A stretch of 64,000 bases of DNA from an uncultured Pelagibacteraceae bacterium. Lineage in GTDB: Bacteria > Pseudomonadota > Alphaproteobacteria > Pelagibacterales > Pelagibacteraceae. This document shows, one piece after another, positions 1 to 9,621 of this stretch (positions are counted from its first letter, which is position 1; each line of letters begins with the position of its first letter). The translations under genes and the position numbers were made by a program. The notes beneath the pieces were generated by a model, which did no database searches, was not told the origin of the DNA, and saw only the letters and a list, made by a program, of their open reading frames with translations. The stretch spans positions 1-64,000 of the forward strand of contig CACHPB010000005.1 of assembly GCA_902581585.1 (NCBI GenBank), given 5' to 3'.

Positions 1-740
1 GACTCCTGTTTAAGTCGCCAACTTTGCAATAATTTAAAACTACCAGCTTTTAAGAATAGCATGCAGTCCAATTTTGAAAACAATTTTTTATATTTGTTCT
101 CTAATTGGCCATTTACAAATTTTCTCCATTTTAAATTTTTATCCTCTTTTTTTTCTAGAGGGTTAATAGACTTTTTTAAAGTATTTTTTTTTTCAGCTCT
201 AGCTCCTACACACCAACCCTCAAAAATTATTACATCTGGTACTCTTTTAATCAAATACCAGGACTTTCTTTTAAGTCTATCGTCTATAGCTTTATTAAAT
301 TTAGGAATTCTATGATGTTTAAATCTTTTTTTTTTAATTTTTTTTAGAAAATCAAACATAAAATTTACATCATGTGTTCCTGGAACACCTCTGGTCTTTA
401 ACAAGGGATGTATTTTTTTAGATAAGCTTATTCTATCTTTTCTAGTTTTATATAAATCATCAATTGAGATTTTAAAAACATTTAATCTAAAGTATTCAGT
501 TAAAATAATTTTTAAAATAGAGCTTATAGTTGTTTTGCCAGTTCCTTGACCCCCTGATAAACCTATCAAATAAGGTTTTGATTTTTTTGCTCTATTTGCA
601 ATCCAAAAACTGATTGGAATTAAAAAAGATTTTATCATCTTCTTTTTATTTTTAAATTTTTCTTTAGATGTTTCTTGAGATTTAATAAATTTAATACAGT
701 TTTTTCTTACTTTTCTATAACAATCGGCAATTGGTTGCAT
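1..740 (-). CDS. P-loop kinase, D-glycerate 3-kinase (GLYK)-like; 3' end truncated by window edge
   Basis: Manual reverse translation from ATG at 740: MQPIADCYRKVRKNCIKFIKSQETSKEKFKNKKKMIKSFLIPISFWIANRAKKSKPYLIGLSGGQGTGKTTISS...IFEGWCVGARAEKKN...; Walker A GGQGTGKTT and EGW motif; open to position 1, hence absent from ORF track. Confidence 0.8.
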   Translation of the reverse strand, partial: MQPIADCYRKVRKNCIKFIKSQETSKEKFKNKKKMIKSFLIPISFWIANRAKKSKPYLIGLSGGQGTGKTTISSILKIILTEYFRLNVFKISIDDLYKTRKDRISLSKKIHPLLKTRGVPGTHDVNFMFDFLKKIKKKRFKHHRIPKFNKAIDDRLKRKSWYLIKRVPDVIIFEGWCVGARAEKKNTLKKSINPLEKKEDKNLKWRKFVNGQLENKYKKLFSKLDCMLFLKAGSFKLLQSWRLKQE

Positions 741-749
741 AAAAAAATT

Positions 750-1118
750 TTATTGTTTTTGATCAAGAGGATGGTTCCTTCCATCATTCACCGGAACATC
801 CTCGATTTCAAATGGCTCTACACCCTCTATACATGCTATATTTACACCATATATTTTTGGATTACTTCTAGGTCTGTTATGAGTATGAATTCCACAGATA
901 GAACAAAAGTAATGTTTAGCGGTATTAGTATAAAACTGATAAAGTGTTAATTTATCCTCTCCTTTTGTAAGTTTAAAATCATCAGGTCCAAGTACTCCTA
1001 TAATGTAACCTTTTTTTTTACAGATTGAACAATTACAATGCATAATCTTTTCAACACCACCTATGGGAATTTTAACTTCGGCTTCAATTGCCCCACAGTG
1101 ACAAGTCAATTTTTTCAT
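750..1118 (-). CDS. GFA (glutathione-dependent formaldehyde-activating/CENP-V) family protein
   Basis: 122 aa; CHCGAIEAEV, HCNCSICKKKG, YFCSICGIHTHNRPRSNP zinc motifs. Confidence 0.85.
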   Translation of the reverse strand: MKKLTCHCGAIEAEVKIPIGGVEKIMHCNCSICKKKGYIIGVLGPDDFKLTKGEDKLTLYQFYTNTAKHYFCSICGIHTHNRPRSNPKIYGVNIACIEGVEPFEIEDVPVNDGRNHPLDQKQ

Positions 1119-1138
1119 ATTTTAATCTCCTAATAAAA

Positions 1139-1621
1139 TTATTTGTTAATAACTTTTAAATATTCTCCGTATCTTTTTAAACTTTCCTCTGACCATGTTT
1201 TCTTTGGATCATACATCTTTTCAAAACAAATTACATCATCTGTAAGTTTTAGCCATGGATCTTTATCTTTTGTAAAAATATGTACTTGTGGTGGAAAATT
1301 TTCTGAATTATCTAAAGTTTTAGTTCTAACTGTTAATCTACCAACAGCTGAGGCATAATCAGTATAAATATAAGTTCCACATTTGGTACAAAAATATGCA
1401 TTAGAAGTGGCGCCGCTCCCTGCTTTAAGTTCTGTCGATGCAACTTCTCCTTCTATAATTAAAGTGTTATCTAAGACGCTTGTATTAATAACGTATGAAG
1501 ACCCAGTTATAATTTTACAATCTTTACAATGACAAGCTTGGGTGAATAGAGGCTTTTCTGTAATTCTATATTTAACCTGACCACAAATACATCTTCCAGT
1601 TAAGCTTTCGTTTTTTTCCAT
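1139..1621 (-). CDS. GFA family protein
   Basis: 160 aa; GRCICGQVKY, ACHCKDCK, YFCTKCGTYIYTDY motifs. Confidence 0.85.
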   Translation of the reverse strand: MEKNESLTGRCICGQVKYRITEKPLFTQACHCKDCKIITGSSYVINTSVLDNTLIIEGEVASTELKAGSGATSNAYFCTKCGTYIYTDYASAVGRLTVRTKTLDNSENFPPQVHIFTKDKDPWLKLTDDVICFEKMYDPKKTWSEESLKRYGEYLKVINK

Positions 1622-1768
1622 TTATTATCTTCAAACTATTTGTGGTTAAAGTTATCCACATGTATACAACATGTGGTTTCGATGTTCACGTTTTGATTCA
1701 CTTTTGATTCAGTTACAGACTCAAAATACAACCTGATTGACACTATTGAATAACTTAGATATTAATTA

Positions 1769-1783
1769 GAACAAAATAAGAAC
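1769..1783 (-). promoter_or_regulatory. Candidate alphaproteobacterial LexA (SOS) box GTTC-N7-GTTC
   Basis: gaacaaaataagaac on + strand = GTTCTTATTTTGTTC on - strand, perfect GTTC-N7-GTTC, ending 4 nt before the umuD-like ATG at 1788. Confidence 0.7.
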
Positions 1784-1787
1784 ATTT

Positions 1788-2183
1788 ATGAAGCTAACTA
1801 TACCTTACTATTTACATAAAGCTGGCGCGGGTTTTCCGTCGCCTGCCACAGATTATATTGAGGAAGATATTGATCTAAATGTTCATTTAATCAAAAACAT
1901 TCCAGCAACTTTCATTATAAGAGTCCAGGGGAAATCAATGGTGGATGTGGGAATTAATGATGGCGATCTATTAGTTGTTGATAAGAGTTTAACACCAAAA
2001 AATTTCTCAACAGTTATTGCAAATGTTCATGATGAACTAGTTGTTAAAAGTTTAGTTCAAGAAAGAGATAAAAAATTTTTAACATCAGGTTCTAAAGAAT
2101 TTACAGATCGAATTTTAATTAATGAAGATGAAGATATATTTATTTGGGGAGTTGTAACTTATGTCATCCATTCAGTATACTAA
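1788..2183 (+). CDS. umuD: UmuD-like S24 autoprotease (DNA polymerase V accessory subunit)
   Basis: 131 aa; [14 protein letters not shown] cleavage region, [18 protein letters not shown] (Ser) and ELVVKSL (Lys) motifs. Confidence 0.9.
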   Translation: MKLTIPYYLHKAGAGFPSPATDYIEEDIDLNVHLIKNIPATFIIRVQGKSMVDVGINDGDLLVVDKSLTPKNFSTVIANVHDELVVKSLVQERDKKFLTSGSKEFTDRILINEDEDIFIWGVVTYVIHSVY

Positions 2184-3441
2184 AAAAATAGCACTTATTG
2201 ATTGTAACTCTTTTTATGTTTCTTGCGAAAGATTATTTAATCCTAAAATAAGAAAAAAACCTGTTGTAGTTTTATCTAATAATGATGGTTGTATAATTTC
2301 AAGATCAACAGAAGCAAAGGCTTTAGGTATTAAAATGGGAGAGCCCTACTTCAAGGCAAAAGATATTATTATTAAAAATAGAGTTGAAGTTTTTTCATCT
2401 AATTATTCTTTGTATGGAGATTTATCTAGAAGAGTAATGAGAACTCTAAAAAGATTTAACTCTGCCATCGAAGTATATTCTATCGACGAAGCATTTCTAG
2501 ATTTGTCAAATTTTTCAGATGATGAAGTTGAAAAGGTCGGAAGAGAAATTAGAGAAACAGTTTTAAAATGGACAGGTATTCCAACTAGTATTGGTATTGC
2601 TAAAACAAAAACTTTAAGCAAAGTTGCAAATCATATTGCAAAGAAAAAAAAGTCAGGTGTAACAAGTTTGATAGGAATTGAAAATATTGATCCTATATTA
2701 GAAAAAGTTGAAATTAACGATGTATGGGGTGTGGGAAGACAGTTAACAAAATTTTATCACAAAAACGGAATTTATAATGCAAAACAACTAAAGAACAAAT
2801 CAAATACATGGATAAAGAAAAACTCTAATGTTTTGGGTTCAAGAACTGCAATGGAACTAAGAGGAGTTCCTTGTATTGATTTAGAGACAACACAAACAAA
2901 AAGAAAAAGTTGTGTTGTATCTCGTTCTTTTGGTCAAAGAATTGAAAAATACCAAGAATTAAAAGAAGCAGTTGCAAATTATTGTTTGAATGCGTCTGAA
3001 AAAATTAGATCTGAGTCTTTAATTGCAAAATCAATTACAGTTTTTGTTAGAACAAGTCCTTTTCAAAGTAGATTTGGATATTATTCAAACTCAAAGACCA
3101 TAGATTTTGCAATTTCAACAAATAATAGTATTGAAATAGTTAAAACTGCTTTAGTTGCTTTAGACTCTATCTTTAAAAATGGCTACCGTTACCAAAAAGC
3201 AGGTGTAATGCTTACTGGTTTATCAAATGAAGATGGTAGTAAGAACCTATTTTCTTGTGAAAAAGATGAGAAAATAAAGGGCTTAATGAGGTCTATTGAT
3301 AATACGAACTATCGGTATGGAAGATCCACATTAAGTCTTGCAAGTGCTGGTGTTCAAAAAAGATGGAACATGAGAAGAGAGCATTCTTCCAAAATAGATA
3401 CAGCTGACTTCTACCTACTACCAACTATTAGAGCTAATTAA
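2161..3441 (+). CDS. umuC: UmuC-like Y-family DNA polymerase V catalytic subunit
   Basis: 426 aa; [50 protein letters not shown]; overlaps umuD by 23 bp. Confidence 0.95.
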   Translation: MSSIQYTKKIALIDCNSFYVSCERLFNPKIRKKPVVVLSNNDGCIISRSTEAKALGIKMGEPYFKAKDIIIKNRVEVFSSNYSLYGDLSRRVMRTLKRFNSAIEVYSIDEAFLDLSNFSDDEVEKVGREIRETVLKWTGIPTSIGIAKTKTLSKVANHIAKKKKSGVTSLIGIENIDPILEKVEINDVWGVGRQLTKFYHKNGIYNAKQLKNKSNTWIKKNSNVLGSRTAMELRGVPCIDLETTQTKRKSCVVSRSFGQRIEKYQELKEAVANYCLNASEKIRSESLIAKSITVFVRTSPFQSRFGYYSNSKTIDFAISTNNSIEIVKTALVALDSIFKNGYRYQKAGVMLTGLSNEDGSKNLFSCEKDEKIKGLMRSIDNTNYRYGRSTLSLASAGVQKRWNMRREHSSKIDTADFYLLPTIRAN

Positions 3442-4402
3442 TTTTAATTTCAGGTAATGGTTTTGTCCATTTAATTGATTTAGTAATTTTTTTTCCGTAA
3501 GTAGGCATTCTATAACTGCTTTTTCTATATCTTACATAGGAAACTGACTCTTTACTTTTAGATGAATAAGAGCATTTGTCTTGATCTAAAATTTCCTCAC
3601 ACTTATCACTGAAACCAAATTCTTTCACTGTTAAGGATTGAGTGGGAGTTTCATTTAAAAGTGCATCTTTAAGCCATCGATAAAAACCCCATTTAAATGT
3701 GTATCCATTGCCTATGGTAAAGTTTGAACCATATACTTCAAAAACTTTCTTATTATCGACCCATGCTATTATCTCTCCGTTATCCTCTTTTGAAGCTAAT
3801 ATTTTGAAACTTACAGTTCTGTAATTTTTAAATTGATCAACAGTTCCAAAGGGAAATTTATATGAAATTTTATCAAAATTAGAATTTTCGGGATCGCCTT
3901 TTAAATAAAAAACTTCTTTAGTAAAGTTTAACTGATGAACAACAGAACTTCCTCTATATTCTAATTTCATCCAAGGCAAAAGTCTCGAATTTCCTTTATT
4001 AGCAATAACTTGAAAAAAACTTCCTCCTACTGCTGGATGAGTTGGAAAGTCATTTAGCTTAAATGTATATTTTACATACACTGGCTTTTTAAATTTTCTT
4101 GGTTTCTTTTTGTTAGCCATTTCCCATCTTTGATTTCTTTCACCTGTTCTTTCCCAATCTTTTTTATTACCTTTAAATTTTGTATCTAAAGTAATTTTAA
4201 TTGCTCTACCATCTGCATCTTCAAAAATAGAAAGTGCTTTTTTTTTTGAAATAGATCTTGTATCATTTTTCAATTCTGAACTGGCTTTGCCCAATAAAAC
4301 TTCTTTTTTCAAAAATTTGTAAGGGTTTTCAGATGCATGTGTATTTATTGAAAATAAAAATAAGCTAAAAAATATTAATAAATATTTTTTCATTTTATAC
4401 AA
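3434..4402 (-). CDS. Secreted polysaccharide lyase-like protein (heparin-lyase-I-like, PF14099-type)
   Basis: 322 aa, signal peptide; [42 protein letters not shown]...DKCEEIL; similar to ORFs 5520 and 6440. Confidence 0.65.
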   Translation of the reverse strand: MYKMKKYLLIFFSLFLFSINTHASENPYKFLKKEVLLGKASSELKNDTRSISKKKALSIFEDADGRAIKITLDTKFKGNKKDWERTGERNQRWEMANKKKPRKFKKPVYVKYTFKLNDFPTHPAVGGSFFQVIANKGNSRLLPWMKLEYRGSSVVHQLNFTKEVFYLKGDPENSNFDKISYKFPFGTVDQFKNYRTVSFKILASKEDNGEIIAWVDNKKVFEVYGSNFTIGNGYTFKWGFYRWLKDALLNETPTQSLTVKEFGFSDKCEEILDQDKCSYSSKSKESVSYVRYRKSSYRMPTYGKKITKSIKWTKPLPEIKIN

Positions 4403-5523
4403 TTAGCATTAAACCCAATTAGATTGTCTATGCCATACTTTGGTCTTTTGGCTAAATAAGTAATATCTTTTTCATGTTTTATTCCAGTTACCATTTCCAT
4501 TAAGGTATCAATAGCTAAAGCCTCTTGATGTGTGTGCTTTCTAGCATTATGTTTTTTATATTGATTATTTTTTTGCTTACCATCGTATTTTCTTGAGGAG
4601 AAACTTTCATAATCAGTGATCCCTAAATTTAATACTTCTGCTGCTTTAGTAATTCTATTGATAACTGAGTCTGGAACTTTAGCCCCCCAATTTTTAGCTA
4701 AATAGATGTATCCTAAAGCTGAATTTAAACCATAAGAGTGATACCATAAGGCTCGAAACCCTCTAAAAGAATTATTATTGATATAGCCATCATCATAAAA
4801 CACTTCCTCTATATTTTTAAATCTAAAATTGAATTCTTTTGCTGCTAGTTTTTTATTATTTGTCCAATGAGCATAAGCTAAGTTTGGAATTCCTCCGTTT
4901 CCCATCGCATAAAATCCTTTTTCTTTCTCTAAAAATTCTTCAGGCTTAATAAATTTTTTATGCATTTTTTTAATATACTTGTTAACAATTTTAATTTCTT
5001 TATCACTTAAGTAATCTTTAAGATAAATTGCTATCAGCAAATAATTTGTAAAAGCATCCCTTGCAAATTCATATGCATGGTACCAGCAAGGTGCCTCAGG
5101 ATTTCCATCTTTCCAACATTTTGGTTTTTTTTTTAACTCTTCTTTACTGATTGTATTTAATAAAACATTTGCTTTAGCTATTTTAATCAATATTCCTTTA
5201 GCAGCATCAATGTCATTTTTATCATTATTGCCAATTGCATTATGGGTAGCAACAGCAAACGAGCTCATTGGACCAGTTAGATTTAGGTGATTTACGCTTC
5301 TAGAATTACCAAGCGCCCATTCACTCATCCAATCTAAACGTATTAAGCTTTCAATTCTAGCTTTTTTATATTTAGATTTAAAAGTCTCACTACCCACATA
5401 AGAGCATGATTTAATCTTATCTGTATAAAAATGTTTTGGAAAAGATATATCTTTAGATTTAACTTTTGCTTCAGCAGATAAACATAAAAATATGCCAAAT
5501 AAAGTTAAATAAATTTTTTTCAT
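4390..5523 (-). CDS. Secreted alginate-lyase-family protein
   Basis: 377 aa, signal peptide; ATHNAIGNNDKNDIDAAKGILIKIAKAN, FARDAFTNYLLIAIYL, GNGGIPNLAYAHW, FRGFRALWYHSYGLNSALGYIYLA typical of alginate lyase (alpha/alpha toroid) proteins. Confidence 0.65.
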   Translation of the reverse strand: MKKIYLTLFGIFLCLSAEAKVKSKDISFPKHFYTDKIKSCSYVGSETFKSKYKKARIESLIRLDWMSEWALGNSRSVNHLNLTGPMSSFAVATHNAIGNNDKNDIDAAKGILIKIAKANVLLNTISKEELKKKPKCWKDGNPEAPCWYHAYEFARDAFTNYLLIAIYLKDYLSDKEIKIVNKYIKKMHKKFIKPEEFLEKEKGFYAMGNGGIPNLAYAHWTNNKKLAAKEFNFRFKNIEEVFYDDGYINNNSFRGFRALWYHSYGLNSALGYIYLAKNWGAKVPDSVINRITKAAEVLNLGITDYESFSSRKYDGKQKNNQYKKHNARKHTHQEALAIDTLMEMVTGIKHEKDITYLAKRPKYGIDNLIGFNANCIK

Positions 5524-6440
5524 TTCAAAAATGATTTTGAAACCTCAAGAATATGGCTAGGATTAAATTTTTTATCATTTTTTCTATATGAATAAACTTC
5601 ATACTTTTCTACACTTTGAGACTCGAGCTTTTGACATTCAGATTTATTAAATAATTTTTCACATTTTTTTTCAGATCGTACTCCATCAAAAAAAATAATT
5701 CTTTGAGGCATTTTCTTTGTTTCAAATATATTTTTATATCTAGACATTGAACTATTATATAATCCATATCTTAAACTTTGCTCCTTACCTTTATTTGGAT
5801 GATTTGAAATACCCTTAAAATCAATCTTTAGTTGTCCATCTATCCAGACCTTCATGAAACCCTTATCGGGGTCAGGGTGCCAATTAGTATTAAAAATAAT
5901 TTGAGTCCAATTTCCTAATAATTCATCATTTTTTTTTAGTAGTACGTAAGAGTCTGTAAATGTATCTCCATTTCTATTAAAAGTTAAACCTGCATGCATG
6001 TGTTGAAACATAACTAAAACTTTTGAAGGCTTATGTCTCTTCCACTGTATTAAAGACATCTTAGATGGCGCAACTGAATTATAATCTTTTGGTAAGAAAA
6101 TATAAAATTGATACCATCGCTCAGCTTTTGACGGGTATCTTTTGTAGTATAGCTCAGTTCTTTCTCTATCATTTTCACAATCACTCCATTTTGGTTCGTA
6201 ACCACATTCACCATCATTTAGTTCAAATCTAACTGATTTATCTCCAACAATAGAAAAATCAGATACAGAAACAGGATTAATTGCATGTCTCGCATTTAGA
6301 AAATGAAATTGTTCAGGAATTGCTTTTCCGTATTTATCCTCTTTTAAAGCTTTTTTGACTTGTGAAAATTTTGTTTTAGAAAATGCTGTCCCATTGATCA
6401 TAGCAAACATCATAAAAAATAATAAAAATTTTTTTATCAT
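5520..6440 (-). CDS. Secreted polysaccharide lyase-like protein (PF14099-type)
   Basis: 306 aa, signal peptide; DRERTELYYKRYPSKAERWYQFYIFLPKDY, WTQIIFNTNWHPDPDKGFMKVWIDGQL, RYGLYNSSMSRY. Confidence 0.7.
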   Translation of the reverse strand: MIKKFLLFFMMFAMINGTAFSKTKFSQVKKALKEDKYGKAIPEQFHFLNARHAINPVSVSDFSIVGDKSVRFELNDGECGYEPKWSDCENDRERTELYYKRYPSKAERWYQFYIFLPKDYNSVAPSKMSLIQWKRHKPSKVLVMFQHMHAGLTFNRNGDTFTDSYVLLKKNDELLGNWTQIIFNTNWHPDPDKGFMKVWIDGQLKIDFKGISNHPNKGKEQSLRYGLYNSSMSRYKNIFETKKMPQRIIFFDGVRSEKKCEKLFNKSECQKLESQSVEKYEVYSYRKNDKKFNPSHILEVSKSFLK

Positions 6441-7444
6441 TAAAAAGGTCTTGGGTTGTTTGGGTAGCCTAAATTTTTACAAGTACTAGATTGCGGAGCA
6501 GTTTTGCATAATACAACAACCCTGACTCCATTAAGTTTAGATCGATCTGATAGTTGGCTTATAATTTCATTACATCCACTCCACAAGTCTTCACATTTGT
6601 CAGCTTTACCAACATTAGAGTATCTTATTTTAAGATCAGGAACTTCTAAACCTTCATTGGTTGCCTGGTGCATATGGTGTCTGTATGGTCCAAATTTAAA
6701 TCTTACACTTGATGCACCACCCAAAGTATCACCAAAGTAACTTGATCTAAGTTTTCCATCTATCCACATGTGCAAAAATCCATCTTTGGACCATCTTGCA
6801 TTTACTAAAACATTGACCCATTTGCCTTTTAATGGTGAAAAATTATGATCAAGATTAACAAAATATGTATCGAAGTATAAATATTCCTCACCTGTCTCAT
6901 TTTTATGCGAAGTATAATTTGGTGAGTTAAATACCCAATTAAATCTATTATTTATAATATTTAGTGCTGCATCATGAGTTTTCTCACCTTTTCCATATAA
7001 TTTTTTGAAATCAAATAAAGATATTGTATGCTTGTCAGTTCTTATATCCACTGGTACGAAATAACCAACTCTATACCATTTTGTTTTATTTTTTTTTGTA
7101 GTTTCTTTATAAGGTTCCATGATTTGAAATCTTTGAGCATGACCTTCAATGTCATATCTTTTCCAATCAAGTTTATGCCCTTTGAATGAATATTTTAAAT
7201 CGAATTCTATTCCTTTTTCAGTAACTCCCATTCTATCCTCAAATTTATCAAAAAATTTATAAATATTAGGATCTTTGATGTTTCTTGTATTAAAAACCAT
7301 TTTGTTATCTGATTGAGCTTTCAAAACATAATAAGCAAAATCTTTTTTTTCCTTTTTTTTCATTTTTATATGCCACTTTTCTGCATAAGAATGGGATGAT
7401 ACTAAAAATAAGATTATAAAAAATATTAAATTGATTTTTTTCAT
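6440..7444 (-). CDS. Secreted polysaccharide lyase-like protein (PF14099-type)
   Basis: 334 aa, signal peptide; GHAQRFQIMEPYKETTKKNKTKWYRVGYFVPVDI, WVNVLVNARWSKDGFLHMWIDGKLR, KFGPYRHHMHQ. Confidence 0.7.
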   Translation of the reverse strand: MKKINLIFFIILFLVSSHSYAEKWHIKMKKKEKKDFAYYVLKAQSDNKMVFNTRNIKDPNIYKFFDKFEDRMGVTEKGIEFDLKYSFKGHKLDWKRYDIEGHAQRFQIMEPYKETTKKNKTKWYRVGYFVPVDIRTDKHTISLFDFKKLYGKGEKTHDAALNIINNRFNWVFNSPNYTSHKNETGEEYLYFDTYFVNLDHNFSPLKGKWVNVLVNARWSKDGFLHMWIDGKLRSSYFGDTLGGASSVRFKFGPYRHHMHQATNEGLEVPDLKIRYSNVGKADKCEDLWSGCNEIISQLSDRSKLNGVRVVVLCKTAPQSSTCKNLGYPNNPRPF

Positions 7445-7453
7445 TTGTATATT

Positions 7454-8467
7454 TTAGTTAAGTTTTAAATTTTTTATTGAACCATCTTTATAAGTAAACT
7501 CTACCTCTTCTTTTGAAATAGACTTTATTGATGTAAAACCATCATATTCAGTTATGAATTCGTTTAATTTTTTTCTACTTTTCTTTGACATTTTTTTGCC
7601 TGGTGCGTTTACGCCTACATCAATAATTAATTCAGCACCGTTTAGAAAAGCATTTACATAAGCTTTTATCGGAGGACCACAGGTCATAGCCTCTGTCAAC
7701 CAAATTGGTTTATCAACATCAACTCTTTTTAACAAATCAGCAAATTCATCTACCCATAGCTCTTTATCACACTGTCCATCTGGACCGCTTATATGGTGAA
7801 TGTTTGCAATATCAAAATGATCCTTAATTTTTGGCAAAGCTGATTTCCAATATTTTTTATTTTCTGGAAACATTCCTGCAGCTCCAGCCATAACGATAAC
7901 TGCATCTGGTTGCTGTTCTTTAATTACTTTTGAAGAAAAATTAAAAATTTCAACAAAATCTTCCTCGCTTCCTTTAAAAAACATATCAAACTCAGGTTCA
8001 TTCATCACATCCCAATATATAATTGGTTTTGTTAATCCAGGCATATCATTTGAACCATCTCCATCATATCTATCCACCAATTTTATAAGGAAAGTTTTAT
8101 AATCTTCCATGGAACAAGGTTTGCTCAAATATTTTGTAAAACGTTTTCCAAATGGACTTCTGGCTTTTTTTCTTTTACAAGATTTTTGATCCCAATTTGT
8201 ATGAGGCCAGATAGTTGCTAAAATTGTTTGGTTGTGTTCCTGTGCATATAAAACGTATTTATCTACATCTTCCCAAAAAAATTTACCTTTTTCACTTTCG
8301 ATATGATTCCAAACGAAAGGTCCTGGATGAGGTCTTACCCATTGACCATCTTTGCCACGCATTTTTTTGTCTCTCATTTCAGTTAATTCGCCAAATCTAG
8401 ATTGAGAATTTGCAAAATTTGTTAACAATAAAAATGATAATAAAATTGTTAGTATTCTTTTCATCAA
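7454..8467 (-). CDS. Secreted clan-A-like glycoside hydrolase
   Basis: 337 aa, signal peptide; FVWNHIESEKGKFFWEDVDKYV, IIYWDVMNEPEFDMFF (acid/base Glu), PIWLTEAMTCGPP (candidate nucleophile Glu). Confidence 0.75.
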   Translation of the reverse strand: MMKRILTILLSFLLLTNFANSQSRFGELTEMRDKKMRGKDGQWVRPHPGPFVWNHIESEKGKFFWEDVDKYVLYAQEHNQTILATIWPHTNWDQKSCKRKKARSPFGKRFTKYLSKPCSMEDYKTFLIKLVDRYDGDGSNDMPGLTKPIIYWDVMNEPEFDMFFKGSEEDFVEIFNFSSKVIKEQQPDAVIVMAGAAGMFPENKKYWKSALPKIKDHFDIANIHHISGPDGQCDKELWVDEFADLLKRVDVDKPIWLTEAMTCGPPIKAYVNAFLNGAELIIDVGVNAPGKKMSKKSRKKLNEFITEYDGFTSIKSISKEEVEFTYKDGSIKNLKLN

Positions 8468-9621
8468 CTTTTAAATAATTTTTCAGATAAGTTTTGAAGT
8501 TTATCTCCCCAAAAAACTTCTTTTTGTATTCTTTTAAAATCTATATCAAAAACTGTAGACATGGCCGATGCATAAACAGATCTAGCGTCAATTGTTGAAT
8601 TTAAGTCTCTTCCCTCAAATAATTCTTTTCTCTTTAGTCCTGGCCAATCTGCATAAACCTGCGATTTTTTTAATAAACCGCCTGTCATAAAAATTGCAGA
8701 CCCATAGCCATGTTCTGTGCCACGTCCTCCATTTTGTTCTATAGTTCTACCAAATTCAGTTAGAGTTAAAACTAAAGTATTTTGAATTTCATTCCCTAGA
8801 CCCATCTCTAAACTTTTAAAAATAGAGTCCATTTCAATTAAACTATCTGAATGAGAACCATTCACTCCTCCCTGAGCAGCATGTGTATCAAAGCCATCAA
8901 CTTCAAAAACAGCAACTCTTGGACCATTTATTTTTTTTAATTCCAAACCTGCTTTTAATGCTAAAGATGAATTTTTTCTAGACATTGAAGTTCCACCACT
9001 ACTCATCGTTGACCTATTAGCTATTATTTCCATCATGTTAGCTAGGTCATGTTCAGATTTTTCAGCATAAATTGATTTTAAAAGTTTTAAAAGTTCTGTT
9101 CTTGGAAGTCTTTTCTTTGATGGATAAAAATTATCATTACTTGGAATACCTCTAAGTAGTAAAGGCATCGGTAAAGCTAATGCAAGGCCATCTCCTTTTA
9201 ATTCTGCTAACTTCATTCCTCTTCCTAGCCAACCAGTTTTGACAGCATAAGGAATATGTCCACCTGTCTCCATTAAATTTTGTCCATCAAAATGTGATCT
9301 TTTAGTATATGGAATATTTGTTGCATGAACGACTGCTCCTAGATTCTTTTTCCATAAATTATGAAAATTTTTTAATTTAGGATGTAGAGCAAAATCAGAA
9401 TCTAGCTTAATTGTTCGATCTAAAATTAAATCTTTTCTTCTTTTTTCGAAATTTTTGTCACCAATTATTGGGACAGCGCACAAACCATCCATTCCACCTC
9501 TTAACATTATAACTACAAGATTTTTTTTCTTGTCTGTATTTGCTAAAACTGGAAAATTAAAACCAGCAAAAAATAACGTAGTGGCTGACCCTTTTAAAAA
9601 ATTTCTTCTTGATATCTTCAT
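8464..9621 (-). CDS. DUF1501 family protein with Tat-like signal
   Basis: 385 aa; MKISRRNFLKGSATTLFFAGF, VIMLRGGMDGLCAVPI, EVDGFDTHAAQGG, LTEFGRTIEQNGGRGTEHGYGSAIFMTGG. Confidence 0.9.
   Translation of the reverse strand: MKISRRNFLKGSATTLFFAGFNFPVLANTDKKKNLVVIMLRGGMDGLCAVPIIGDKNFEKRRKDLILDRTIKLDSDFALHPKLKNFHNLWKKNLGAVVHATNIPYTKRSHFDGQNLMETGGHIPYAVKTGWLGRGMKLAELKGDGLALALPMPLLLRGIPSNDNFYPSKKRLPRTELLKLLKSIYAEKSEHDLANMMEIIANRSTMSSGGTSMSRKNSSLALKAGLELKKINGPRVAVFEVDGFDTHAAQGGVNGSHSDSLIEMDSIFKSLEMGLGNEIQNTLVLTLTEFGRTIEQNGGRGTEHGYGSAIFMTGGLLKKSQVYADWPGLKRKELFEGRDLNSTIDARSVYASAMSTVFDIDFKRIQKEVFWGDKLQNLSEKLFKS

Noticed and set aside
61-315. Track ORF 84 aa (+) and 675..950 (+)
   Set aside because: Antisense to a clear P-loop kinase (1-740, minus) and GFA gene (750-1118, minus); low-complexity Phe-rich translations typical of AT-rich antisense frames.
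1652-1660. Chromosomal replication origin at the TTATCCACA site
   Set aside because: One perfect and one imperfect box is within chance expectation for a 64 kb AT-rich window, and no dnaA/dnaN/gidA/parAB neighbours are present.
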